Both the position numbers and the translations under genes were made by a program. The notes beneath the pieces are model-generated. The model was not told where the DNA came from. It was given only the letters and a program-made list of their open reading frames with translations, and did not search any database. From contig NZ_JALHLP010000001.1 of assembly GCF_022844465.1 (NCBI RefSeq), forward strand, positions 1 through 64,000: DNA of 64,000 bases. The letters run 5' to 3'. Origin of the DNA: Bradyrhizobium sp. (GTDB taxonomy: Bacteria; Pseudomonadota; Alphaproteobacteria; Rhizobiales; Xanthobacteraceae). Below, piece by piece: positions 27,947 to 35,769 of the stretch; positions within the stretch are counted from its first letter, which is position 1; every line of letters begins with the position of its first letter.

Positions 27947-28749
27947 CCGAGACGGCTTTTCTGCAGCCGGCCGAACAGGACCTGGCTGACCGCTTCGTCA
28001 ACGAAGGCTTTGTCACCACTCCGGCCGATGATCGCGCCGGGCTCGACCGCATTCAGCGCCGCGCCGCGGAACTTGCGGCCGACTATCTGCGCCTGCCGCA
28101 TTCCAACGACCCCCATGGCTTCCTTGATAGCATTCACACCAGGGTGAAACCGGAAGACCTCAACGGGCTGCGGATGCACGTGATCACGGGGCTCAATGCC
28201 GAGCCCTGGCTCCGCCCCGCCTATTTCCGTCTGGCCCGCTCAGCCATCGAGACCATCGTCGGCAATGAACTCTGCATGCAGCGGCGGATCAACCTCAGCA
28301 TCCAGTTGCCCGCCGACGACAGCTCGCTGCTGGCCACGCACTCCGATGTCTGGTCCGGCGATTCCCCGTTTGAGGTGGTGGTCTGGGTGCCGCTGGTCGA
28401 CGTCTTCCGCACCAAATCGATGTACCTGCTGCCGCCCTCGGTGAACGGCGAAATGCAGGATCGCATGGCCAGTCTGCGCAGCGCCGAAGAGCTGTACAGG
28501 ACCATCAAGCCGCATCTGGTCTGGATGGATATCCCCTACGGCCATGTCATGGTCTTCAACCAGACCCTGATGCACGGCAATCGCGTCAACGAGGAAGCCG
28601 GAACCCGCTGGAGCATGAACTGCCGGTTCAAGAGCGTCATGTCGCCTTATGCCGACAAGCGTTTCGGCGAGTTTTTCGAGCCGATCTCGCTGCGCCCGGC
28701 GACGCGGATCGGAATGCAATACAAGCTGCCGGGTGGCTTCAATGGCTGA
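27943..28749 (+). CDS. sporadic carbohydrate cluster 2OG-Fe(II) oxygenase
   Basis: 268 residues from ATG 27943 (ATGA overlap). The facial-triad residues of a 2-oxoglutarate/Fe(II) dioxygenase are visible: H133-x-D135 (ATHSD) and a distal H211 (TLMHGN), with an Arg a few residues later (GTRWSMN) suited to 2OG binding. The overall sequence matches my memory of the 'sporadic carbohydrate cluster' oxygenase family named by TIGRFAM, found in scattered surface-polysaccharide loci. It probably hydroxylates or otherwise oxidises a sugar or sugar-linked group. The pairing with the next gene supports the call. Confidence 0.85.
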   Translation: MTETAFLQPAEQDLADRFVNEGFVTTPADDRAGLDRIQRRAAELAADYLRLPHSNDPHGFLDSIHTRVKPEDLNGLRMHVITGLNAEPWLRPAYFRLARSAIETIVGNELCMQRRINLSIQLPADDSSLLATHSDVWSGDSPFEVVVWVPLVDVFRTKSMYLLPPSVNGEMQDRMASLRSAEELYRTIKPHLVWMDIPYGHVMVFNQTLMHGNRVNEEAGTRWSMNCRFKSVMSPYADKRFGEFFEPISLRPATRIGMQYKLPGGFNG

Positions 28750-29134
28750 ACGAGCAGGCCATCGCGGCTATATCGGCGCCCGGCCGCTGAACGGCAGCCG
28801 GACGCCGCAGCATGTGCAGAACATCGTCATCCGCGACTATGCGCGCCGGAAGAACCTGCACTATCTCCTGAGCGCCGCCGAGCACACGATGCCCGGCAGC
28901 TACATGATCCTAGAGGACATCCTCGACGAACTGCCGGGGTTGAAGGGCATCATCTGCTACAGCATCTTCATGCTGCCGCCGGACGAGAGCCGGCGTCGGG
29001 CGATCTACGATCGTGTGCTGCGCCAGGGCTGCGACCTGCATGCCGCCGTGGAGGAGATCGCGATCGCATCGCAAGCCGACATCCAGGCGGTCGAGGACAT
29101 CCTGCTCGTCAACAAATACGCGACCATCCTGTGA
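28742..29134 (+). CDS. sporadic carbohydrate cluster protein, LIC12192 family
   Basis: 130 residues from ATG 28742, overlapping the oxygenase by 8 nt. GYIGARPLNGSRTPQHVQN, IVIRDYARRKNLHYLLSAAE and IICYSIFMLPPD match my recollection of the small LIC12192-type family of unknown function that accompanies the oxygenase above in surface-carbohydrate loci. No catalytic motif is known. The PQHVQN and LLSAAEHTMPG blocks are the most conserved-looking parts and would be the place to look for an active site. It is soluble, with no signal peptide or membrane segment. Confidence 0.8.
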   Translation: MAERAGHRGYIGARPLNGSRTPQHVQNIVIRDYARRKNLHYLLSAAEHTMPGSYMILEDILDELPGLKGIICYSIFMLPPDESRRRAIYDRVLRQGCDLHAAVEEIAIASQADIQAVEDILLVNKYATIL

Positions 29135-29162
29135 TGACGGCGCCGCGGGCGGATCAGCTGTT

Positions 29163-29828
29163 ATGACCGAGATCAACCTCGTCCAGTCGATGCATGCCTC
29201 CACCAGGCGAAACTACGTCCAGCGCGTGGTCGAGCATGACAAGGCGGAGTCCGCCGCCGTGGCGCGCCAGTGGGGCCGCGACTACTGGGACGGCGAGCGG
29301 CGCTATGGCTATGGCGGCTATCAATATGACGGCAGGTGGCGGCCGCTGGCCGAGACCCTGGTGGATCGCTACGGCATCAAGGCCGGCATGAGCGTGCTCG
29401 ACGTCGGATGCGGCAAGGGCTATTTGCTCTATGAGTTTACCCAGATCGTTCCTGATCTGCGCGTCGCCGGCATCGACATTTCGCAATACGGCATCGACAA
29501 CGCCAAGCCGGAGGTCCGGCCGTTCCTGAAGGTGGGCAACGCGACCGACTTGCCCTATCCCGATCACAGCTTCGATCTCGTGGTCTCGCTGGGGGTGCTG
29601 CACAACCTTCCGCTCGAAGAGGTGTTCCGCGCGGTCGCGGAAATCGAACGGGTCGGTCGCGGCGCTTCAAAATACCTGATGGTGGAATCGTTCCGGAACG
29701 AACGCGAAAAGGCCAACCTGCTTTACTGGCAACTGACCTGCCTCAGCTTCCACAGTCCCGAGACCTGGGCGTGGATCTACGACAAATGCGGATACACGGG
29801 CGACCATGGCTTCATCTTTTTCGAATGA
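29163..29828 (+). CDS. class I SAM-dependent methyltransferase
   Basis: 221 residues from ATG 29163, 28 bp after the previous stop. The SAM-binding motif I is VLDVGCGKGYLLYEF (about 77-91), followed by VAGIDISQYGI and the motif-IV region DLVVSLGVLHNLP. The N-terminal segment is Tyr/Arg-rich (GRDYWDGERRYGYGGYQYDG). It is probably an O- or N-methyltransferase for a sugar in this pathway. The next gene begins within its last 23 nt. Confidence 0.85.
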   Translation: MTEINLVQSMHASTRRNYVQRVVEHDKAESAAVARQWGRDYWDGERRYGYGGYQYDGRWRPLAETLVDRYGIKAGMSVLDVGCGKGYLLYEFTQIVPDLRVAGIDISQYGIDNAKPEVRPFLKVGNATDLPYPDHSFDLVVSLGVLHNLPLEEVFRAVAEIERVGRGASKYLMVESFRNEREKANLLYWQLTCLSFHSPETWAWIYDKCGYTGDHGFIFFE

Positions 29829-30402
29829 ACCGGCCGGCATGCGGCGACGGCCGCTGCTGCGCGCCCAGAACGCCGAGGTCTACTACTCGGACGCGGCGAT
29901 CGTCACCGCCGATGACGCCACCATCGCGGAATTGAAGCGGATCGCCGCCCAAAATCCGCGCCGGCGCAGCCGGCTCTGCACCCACCCCGATCCCTCCGCC
30001 GGCCTGCACGAAATGCTGATCGTGCATCATCGGGACGCCTATGTGCGCCCGCACAAGCATTTCGGCAAACCGGAGTCGTTTCATCTGATCGAGGGCACCG
30101 CGCGCGTCGTGATATTCGAGGACGACGGTCGGATCCGCGACGTGCTCGACATGGCGCCCTACGGCGCCGGCAAGCTCTGCTATTACCGGATGCCCGACGA
30201 GGTGTTTCACACCATCCTGATCACCTCCGAGTGGCTGGTGTTTCACGAGACCACCGCCGGCCCGTTCGATCCCGCCCGCACGGCCTTTCCGGACTGGGCG
30301 CCTGACGGCAGCGATGAGGCCGGGGTGAAGGGCTATATCGAACGGGTGGGGGCGCTCGCGGCCGCTCTCAAGACGGACGGGCGGCGAGATCGTCGCCCAT
30401 GA
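29806..30402 (+). CDS. WbuC-family cupin fold protein
   Basis: 198 residues from ATG 29806; ATG 29839 would reduce the overlap. It is a single-domain cupin with putative metal ligands in RPHKHFGKPESFHLIEG (H83, H85, E90, H93) and a later H135 (EVFHTIL). WbuC-family cupins occur in O-antigen clusters next to sugar-nucleotide enzymes; their reaction is not established. The gene ends in an ATGA overlap with the membrane protein. Confidence 0.85.
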   Translation: MASSFSNEPAGMRRRPLLRAQNAEVYYSDAAIVTADDATIAELKRIAAQNPRRRSRLCTHPDPSAGLHEMLIVHHRDAYVRPHKHFGKPESFHLIEGTARVVIFEDDGRIRDVLDMAPYGAGKLCYYRMPDEVFHTILITSEWLVFHETTAGPFDPARTAFPDWAPDGSDEAGVKGYIERVGALAAALKTDGRRDRRP

Positions 30403-32150
30403 TCGATGTGGCACGATCGACGGACATCACGGAAGCCTCACACACGCAGAACGCCAATTCATCGGCGCGGTCGGGAATCGCCTATGTCTGGGTTGCTGGA
30501 GCCCTCGCCGTTCTCGCCAGCGCTCCGGCCTTGTTCGCTCGCCAGATATTCGGCGACGACTGGAGCGTTTACTACGTCTATTGGACCGAGGGTACGGCAG
30601 GCCTCGCCCGCGTGATGTGGGAGGCCGCCCATGGCGGCTACACCGTTCCGATGTGGCTGTCTGTTGCGCTTTTGCCGAACATGCCGGAACTCGCCGCGCG
30701 CATCGGGGGACTGGCGTGCCATGTCGTCAACGGCGCACTGCTCTACCGCGCCCTGAGCCTGTCGCCGCATACCCGGCCGATCGCGGCGCTTTCCACCGCG
30801 CTTTTCCTGGTCAGCCCGTTCTATGTGATCCGCCTGACGCTCAACGCCGTCTATGATTTCTTCCTGGTTTTTTACTTACTATCGCTCGTGCTGATGAACG
30901 CGCGAGCGCGTCTGCTGAGATGGATCGCGCCGGCCTGCCTCTTCTTCTCGCTTTCCTTGGAAACATTGGTCGCCCTCGAACCGCTCCGCCTGCTGCTGGC
31001 CTGGCGCACGGGGGAGAGATGGACGGCTTGGGCTGCGAGGCTTTTTCCGTTTGGGCTGGTGATACTGGCTGTTATTGCGCTGCGCCTCACCATCATGGGA
31101 AAGAGCGCCCACTACGCCGGTCAATATGCGCCCATCGCCGACATCAATGTCATCGTATCTACGCTGGCAAGTCATCTCCGCGCGTTTCCTCGCGCCGTGT
31201 CCTTTGCCTACCAATATGCTTTCGCGTTCTCGGGCCAAGCGATCGCGCTGCTACTGATGGCCATGGCGACGGCAGTTTTCGGCCTGTTCGGGACAGGTTT
31301 GTTTCAGACCAAACGATTGCTGGAAACCCGCAAATCGGTCGGCAACGCGCTTGTCCTGCTGGCGCTTGGGGCGGCCATCGCCGTGATTGGCGCCCTTCCC
31401 TATGCGCTGGCCGGCATCTACGGCGACGTCACGCGTGGCGAATCGAGATTGCTGTTTCCTTCGCAGTTCGGCATTCTGCTGCTTCTGGCGACTGCCATTC
31501 AATGCGTCCCGACTGTGCGGGTACGTGCGGCGGTCGCCGGCGGCGCCCTCGTTCTGTTTGCGCTGTCGATGGCCCACGACGCAAAGTGGCTGCTGTATGA
31601 TGGCCTCGTCACCACCGACCTTCAGCGCCAGTCGCGGGCAGCACTGCTCGCGGGTTCCGAACCCAAACTTGTCATGCTGCGATTTGCTGAAAGCAAGCCT
31701 CTTTTCTACCGGCACCGCTGCCTCGGCGCGAGCGACATGAATGTCGCCCAAGAGATGTTGCGAGACGAGACGCGCGAGCGCTCTTTCATTTACACCGATA
31801 ACTGCGGCGACTTTACCAATCCCGATATTGTTCCGCGCGGCCGCTGTCCCATTTCGTATCTCGACGGTTTTTCCTGCCCGGCACAACGCGAGACGTGGCT
31901 CTACCGCGCAGCGCCCGGCATTCCCCCGCTTGCTGAAATTGGCATGGTCGAATTGCTTCGAGCGGTGCTGGATAGATCGCCATCCGCTACCGGAGGCCGC
32001 GGTGAACTCTTGAAGCTCACGGGTGATCAGTCCTTGCCGCTGGTGAGGGCCGAGTATAAGCCTCCATGCGGCCGCGGAGGCGCACAAGCCTTACTCTGGC
32101 TGCTGGCGATTCCGTCGCCGAATTGCGACGAAAGCAAAGCCAAGGACTGA
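30399..32150 (+). CDS. polytopic membrane protein, GT-C glycosyltransferase-like
   Basis: 583 residues with roughly ten hydrophobic segments and a soluble C-terminal domain from about 430. Just after the first helix is FGDDWSVYY (D53-D54), the placement of the catalytic acidic pair in the first periplasmic loop of GT-C enzymes that use polyprenyl-phosphate sugars. The C-terminal domain holds several cysteines (HRCLG, DNCGDF, GRCPIS, FSCPA), possibly periplasmic disulfides. Family assignment is inferred from topology and the DDW motif. It resembles the protein at 35770 in layout. Confidence 0.65.
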   Translation: MIDVARSTDITEASHTQNANSSARSGIAYVWVAGALAVLASAPALFARQIFGDDWSVYYVYWTEGTAGLARVMWEAAHGGYTVPMWLSVALLPNMPELAARIGGLACHVVNGALLYRALSLSPHTRPIAALSTALFLVSPFYVIRLTLNAVYDFFLVFYLLSLVLMNARARLLRWIAPACLFFSLSLETLVALEPLRLLLAWRTGERWTAWAARLFPFGLVILAVIALRLTIMGKSAHYAGQYAPIADINVIVSTLASHLRAFPRAVSFAYQYAFAFSGQAIALLLMAMATAVFGLFGTGLFQTKRLLETRKSVGNALVLLALGAAIAVIGALPYALAGIYGDVTRGESRLLFPSQFGILLLLATAIQCVPTVRVRAAVAGGALVLFALSMAHDAKWLLYDGLVTTDLQRQSRAALLAGSEPKLVMLRFAESKPLFYRHRCLGASDMNVAQEMLRDETRERSFIYTDNCGDFTNPDIVPRGRCPISYLDGFSCPAQRETWLYRAAPGIPPLAEIGMVELLRAVLDRSPSATGGRGELLKLTGDQSLPLVRAEYKPPCGRGGAQALLWLLAIPSPNCDESKAKD

Positions 32151-32269
32151 AACTTATCAATTGTGGCACTGAATATGACAATGTACCCTCGACTACATTC
32201 TTGCGTCGTTCTTCTAATGCGCTCGGGTCGGCCTTTCTTCCGACCCCGTTCCTGAAGCGAGTCCAAGCC

Positions 32270-33487
32270 GTGCCCGAACATTGCCGTCTTTGCCATTCGA
32301 CCGATCTACGGATGGTCATAGATCTTCGCGACATGCCCATTGCGCACCGCCTTTTGCACAGGAAGGACGAAGAAGAGGAACGTTTTCCCTTCGAAGTGCT
32401 GGCCTGTACTAGTTGCGGCCTTCCACAGATCGCGAAGCCGATCGATCCCAATATTCTCTACCGCCAGTTCAACTACAACTTCAGCAGCTGGAAGCCGGAG
32501 CCGCATCAGGCCGACGAACTCGATACCATCGCGCAGTTCACCAAGCATCATTCGGTGTTCGAGATCGGTTGTAACGACGGGCTCTTCATGGACAAACTTC
32601 GCGAGCGTGGCGCGAAGGTTCTGGTCGGCGTCGAACCCAATCCGGTCTCGGGAAAAATTGCGCGCGAGCGCGGCATCCATGTCTATTCGGACATGGTGAG
32701 CCCGACTTTGTGCCGCGACGCTGTCCGGCATAACGGACAGTTCGATCTCGTGATCGCGCGCCAGGTACTCGAGCACATCGTCGATTTCGAGAACTTCTTT
32801 GAGTGCGTCAAGCTGGCCTTGCGTGACGATGGCCTGCTGTTCATCGACGTGCCGGACTTTGCCCCCGGCTCTGCGGTCGGAGACCTCTCTGTCCTCTGGG
32901 AGGAGCACGTCAGCTACTTCACCGAGCCAACCCTGCTCGCGCTACTCGCGCGTCACGGCTTCGAGGCGGTTTCCGTGAAGAAGTACAATTTCAGCGGCGG
33001 CACCCTCGCCGTCGCGGCTCGCCGCGCAGCAACGGAGGTGTCGGCACCGTTAGCATCCACAGGAGTCGGCGAGCGATTTGGACAGCGTGCCAGGGAGTAC
33101 GGTGCGCGCCTTCGACCTGCACTTGAGCGGTTGCGCGACAACGGTATGCAGATCGCGATTTACGGCGCAGGTTGCCGCGCCTGCACCTTCACCAACGCGC
33201 ACGAGTTGGCTGAACTGATCGAGCTTTCGATTGATGACCAGAAGGAACGTCAGGGCCTGTTCTTGCCGGGCACCCGCATCCCGATCAAGCCGCCGGAGGA
33301 ACTCCGCGGCAAGTCCGCGCCGCTCGTCTGTTTGCTTGCGGTGAATCAGGAGAATGAAGCCCAGGTGAGTGCCCGCCTGCGCGAAAGCCTGAAGCGACCG
33401 CTACACATTGTTTCGATTTTTGCGCCATCCGATATCTGGCGCGAGCTTGATCAGCTTGAGGCGACATCAGGTCATCGGAATGGCTGA
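32270..33487 (+). CDS. C-methyltransferase-like protein (zinc-binding), second copy
   Basis: 405 residues from a proposed GTG at 32270 (MPEHCRLC); the frame is open far upstream and the start is uncertain. The zinc module (CRLC at 5-8, CTSCG near 47), SAM motif VFEIGCNDGLF and C-terminal AIYGAGCRACTF match the C-methyltransferase family. The catalytic YHEH motif reads LWEEH: the Glu and His that matter in the family are kept, while the Tyr is replaced by Trp. This may reflect a different reaction or substrate. A 119-bp gap separates it from the membrane protein, and its end overlaps the next gene by 8 nt. Confidence 0.82.
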   Translation: MPEHCRLCHSTDLRMVIDLRDMPIAHRLLHRKDEEEERFPFEVLACTSCGLPQIAKPIDPNILYRQFNYNFSSWKPEPHQADELDTIAQFTKHHSVFEIGCNDGLFMDKLRERGAKVLVGVEPNPVSGKIARERGIHVYSDMVSPTLCRDAVRHNGQFDLVIARQVLEHIVDFENFFECVKLALRDDGLLFIDVPDFAPGSAVGDLSVLWEEHVSYFTEPTLLALLARHGFEAVSVKKYNFSGGTLAVAARRAATEVSAPLASTGVGERFGQRAREYGARLRPALERLRDNGMQIAIYGAGCRACTFTNAHELAELIELSIDDQKERQGLFLPGTRIPIKPPEELRGKSAPLVCLLAVNQENEAQVSARLRESLKRPLHIVSIFAPSDIWRELDQLEATSGHRNG

Positions 33488-34697
33488 CGACAAGCTTTTT
33501 CAGTACTACGAGCGCCAGGACGTTCTACCGACGTTCGGGAACTTCAAGTCACCGGCCGAACTCGATGCCTACGCCGCCCAGCGACGGGAGCTGTTTTCAG
33601 GCAAGCTGATGCTGCCGCCGCGGCTGTTTCGCGATGCCGAGGTGCTGGAGTTCGGTCCCGATTCCGGCGAGAACGCCATGGTGTTTGCGCGCTGGGGGGC
33701 CGGGATGACGCTGGCGGAGCCCAACCAGCAAGCGCACTCCAAGATTCAGAGCTACTTCGCGCGATTCTGTCTCTCGGACCGCCTGCGCGAGTTGACCTTG
33801 GCCGATGTGGAAGGGTTTCGCAGCGACCGTCGCTTCGACGTCGTCGATGCCGAGGGATTCATCTATACTATTCAACCCTCGGAAAAGTGGCTGCGCGTCT
33901 TTCGCCAGTTGCTCAACGCCGATGGCCATGCTGTCGTGTCCTATTACGAGCGCTATGGCGGCTTTTTCGAGCTCGCGCTGAAGGCAATTCACGCGGCTGG
34001 CAAGGCGCTGACGGGTCGGCCTCCACTTGAAGCGGCAACACTCCTGTTTGAATCGAAGTGGGAAAGCATTCCACATACCCGCAGCTTCGGGTCATGGGTG
34101 ATGGACGTGCTGGAAAACCCCTTTGTCCGCCACCGTTACTTCATCGATGCCACAGAACTGTGCCAGGCAGCAGATCGGTTCGGCTTCGATTCCCACGCGG
34201 CGTGGCCTTCCTATAACGATACGCTCGACCTCTATTGGCACAAGAAGGTTCTTCCGTCCGACGAGAAGTTGCGCCGCACGCTCCGCCATCTCCGGCGCAG
34301 CCGGTTGAGCTTTCTCGGGGGATGCAAGCTTTATCTGGTCGGTCAGGCCGAAGAAGTGGATTCAATATCCTCCGCGATCGAACGCCTGATTTTCGACATG
34401 GATGCGTTGATTGACGATCCATTCGGCGACGGCCTGACACGCGTCATTTCCGGCCTGGAATCTCTGCGGAAGACAGTCGCGGCCACCGCCATTCTTGCCG
34501 ACGACGAGGCCGAGATCGAAACTTTCAGCGCGACGCTCGATAGTTTCTTCCGGGTATTCAGCGCGATCCGAGCGCGCGATACCGCCGGCCTGACGGCCCT
34601 CACTCGGACCGATGCAGCCTTCATCAATTGCTGGGGACTGCCGGCGCATTTTCTCGTCCTGCGAAAACGCCCCGAACCTGTGCGAGCGGAGAGTTGA
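33480..34697 (+). CDS. divergent SAM-dependent methyltransferase-like protein
   Basis: 405 residues from ATG 33480 (MADDKLFQYYER), overlapping the previous stop by 8 nt. Motif I is VLEFGPDSGENAMVFARWGA, followed by LAEPNQQAHSKIQSYF and DVVDAEGFIY, a methyltransferase fold that has drifted from the standard GxGxG. A long C-terminal helical region (about 270-400) is unfamiliar. The role in the pathway is unknown; it is clearly part of the same transcription unit. Confidence 0.72.
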   Translation: MADDKLFQYYERQDVLPTFGNFKSPAELDAYAAQRRELFSGKLMLPPRLFRDAEVLEFGPDSGENAMVFARWGAGMTLAEPNQQAHSKIQSYFARFCLSDRLRELTLADVEGFRSDRRFDVVDAEGFIYTIQPSEKWLRVFRQLLNADGHAVVSYYERYGGFFELALKAIHAAGKALTGRPPLEAATLLFESKWESIPHTRSFGSWVMDVLENPFVRHRYFIDATELCQAADRFGFDSHAAWPSYNDTLDLYWHKKVLPSDEKLRRTLRHLRRSRLSFLGGCKLYLVGQAEEVDSISSAIERLIFDMDALIDDPFGDGLTRVISGLESLRKTVAATAILADDEAEIETFSATLDSFFRVFSAIRARDTAGLTALTRTDAAFINCWGLPAHFLVLRKRPEPVRAES

Positions 34698-35746
34698 CGC
34701 CCGGGATCGCCATCGTCGGCATGGGCATGGTCGGCCAGATGTGCCACCTCGCCAACTTCGTTTCCAATCCCGCCTGCCGGGTCGTCGCCATAGCCGACCT
34801 GCGTCCCGAGTTGGCCGCCGCCGCTGCCGCGAAGTTCGGCGTCTCCAGGGTTTACCGCACCCACCGGGAGCTGCTGGAGGACCTCGACGTGTCAGGCGTG
34901 GTCGTCGTCACGCGTCGCCGCGCCACCGGGCCAATTGTGCTGGACGCCCTCGACAGCGGCCGCCACGTGCTGTCGGAGAAGCCGATGGCCTATACCACCG
35001 CGCAAGCCAGGATGCTGGTGGACGCCGCGAAAAAACGAAATCTGATTTACAGCGTCGGCTACATGAAACGTCATGACGCCGGCGTGGCGCGCGCCGTAGC
35101 GCTCTTGCGGCAGCTTCGCGCGACCGGCTCATTTGGTCGCGCGGTGAGCGCGCGGGCCTGGTGCTTCGCAGGCGACACCGGCGGCAGCCGCGACAATTTC
35201 GTGATGACCCCTGAAGCGCGTCCCGACGGCATCGAGCTTTGGCCGGATGGGCCGGACTGGATGTCGGTCGCACTGCGGCCGGGCTATGATAATTTCCTGA
35301 ATGTCTTCAGTCATATCATCAATCTGGCGCGCTACATGTTCGGCGCCTCGCCCTCGGTTCTGACAAGCAATGTCGGGCCTGACGGTCTGGGGACCTTCAT
35401 CCTGGATTTCGACGGCGTCACCTGCTCCTTTGAACTCGGCAACGAGGCCGCCGGCGTCTGGCGGGAGGGACTGTCGCTCAGTTTCGAACGAGGGAGCGTG
35501 ACGCTAGAATTGCCGCCACCCTTTGCCGAAGAGGAAGCGCGGGTCACGGTCGATGACAGTGGACGCATCTCGCATTTGCCGCATGAGTCCAGCTGGGCCT
35601 TTCGGCGTCAGGCCGAAGCCTTCGTCTCCGATATCGTGAACCACGCCAAGCCCCGGGCGTCCGGCGAGGATTCCGCCGTCGATATTGCGCTGGCAGAGAT
35701 GATCTGGAGGCGGCTGGCAGAAGGAAGCAAGCATCCATTGACGTAG
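34694..35746 (+). CDS. Gfo/Idh/MocA-family oxidoreductase
   Basis: 350 residues. The proposed start is TTG 34694, whose last bases overlap the previous stop (TTGA); no in-frame ATG precedes IAIVGMGMVGQMCHL, the NAD(P)-binding GxGxxG. The conserved EKPMAYTTAQAR motif holds the family's catalytic-site Lys (LSEKP). It would oxidise or reduce a ring hydroxyl of a sugar, for example making the 3-keto group used by DegT enzymes. It is the last gene of the coupled series and is followed tail-to-tail by the membrane protein at 35770. Confidence 0.88.
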   Translation: MTPGIAIVGMGMVGQMCHLANFVSNPACRVVAIADLRPELAAAAAAKFGVSRVYRTHRELLEDLDVSGVVVVTRRRATGPIVLDALDSGRHVLSEKPMAYTTAQARMLVDAAKKRNLIYSVGYMKRHDAGVARAVALLRQLRATGSFGRAVSARAWCFAGDTGGSRDNFVMTPEARPDGIELWPDGPDWMSVALRPGYDNFLNVFSHIINLARYMFGASPSVLTSNVGPDGLGTFILDFDGVTCSFELGNEAAGVWREGLSLSFERGSVTLELPPPFAEEEARVTVDDSGRISHLPHESSWAFRRQAEAFVSDIVNHAKPRASGEDSAVDIALAEMIWRRLAEGSKHPLT

Positions 35747-35769
35747 TTGAATCCCGAAACCTTGGTTGA

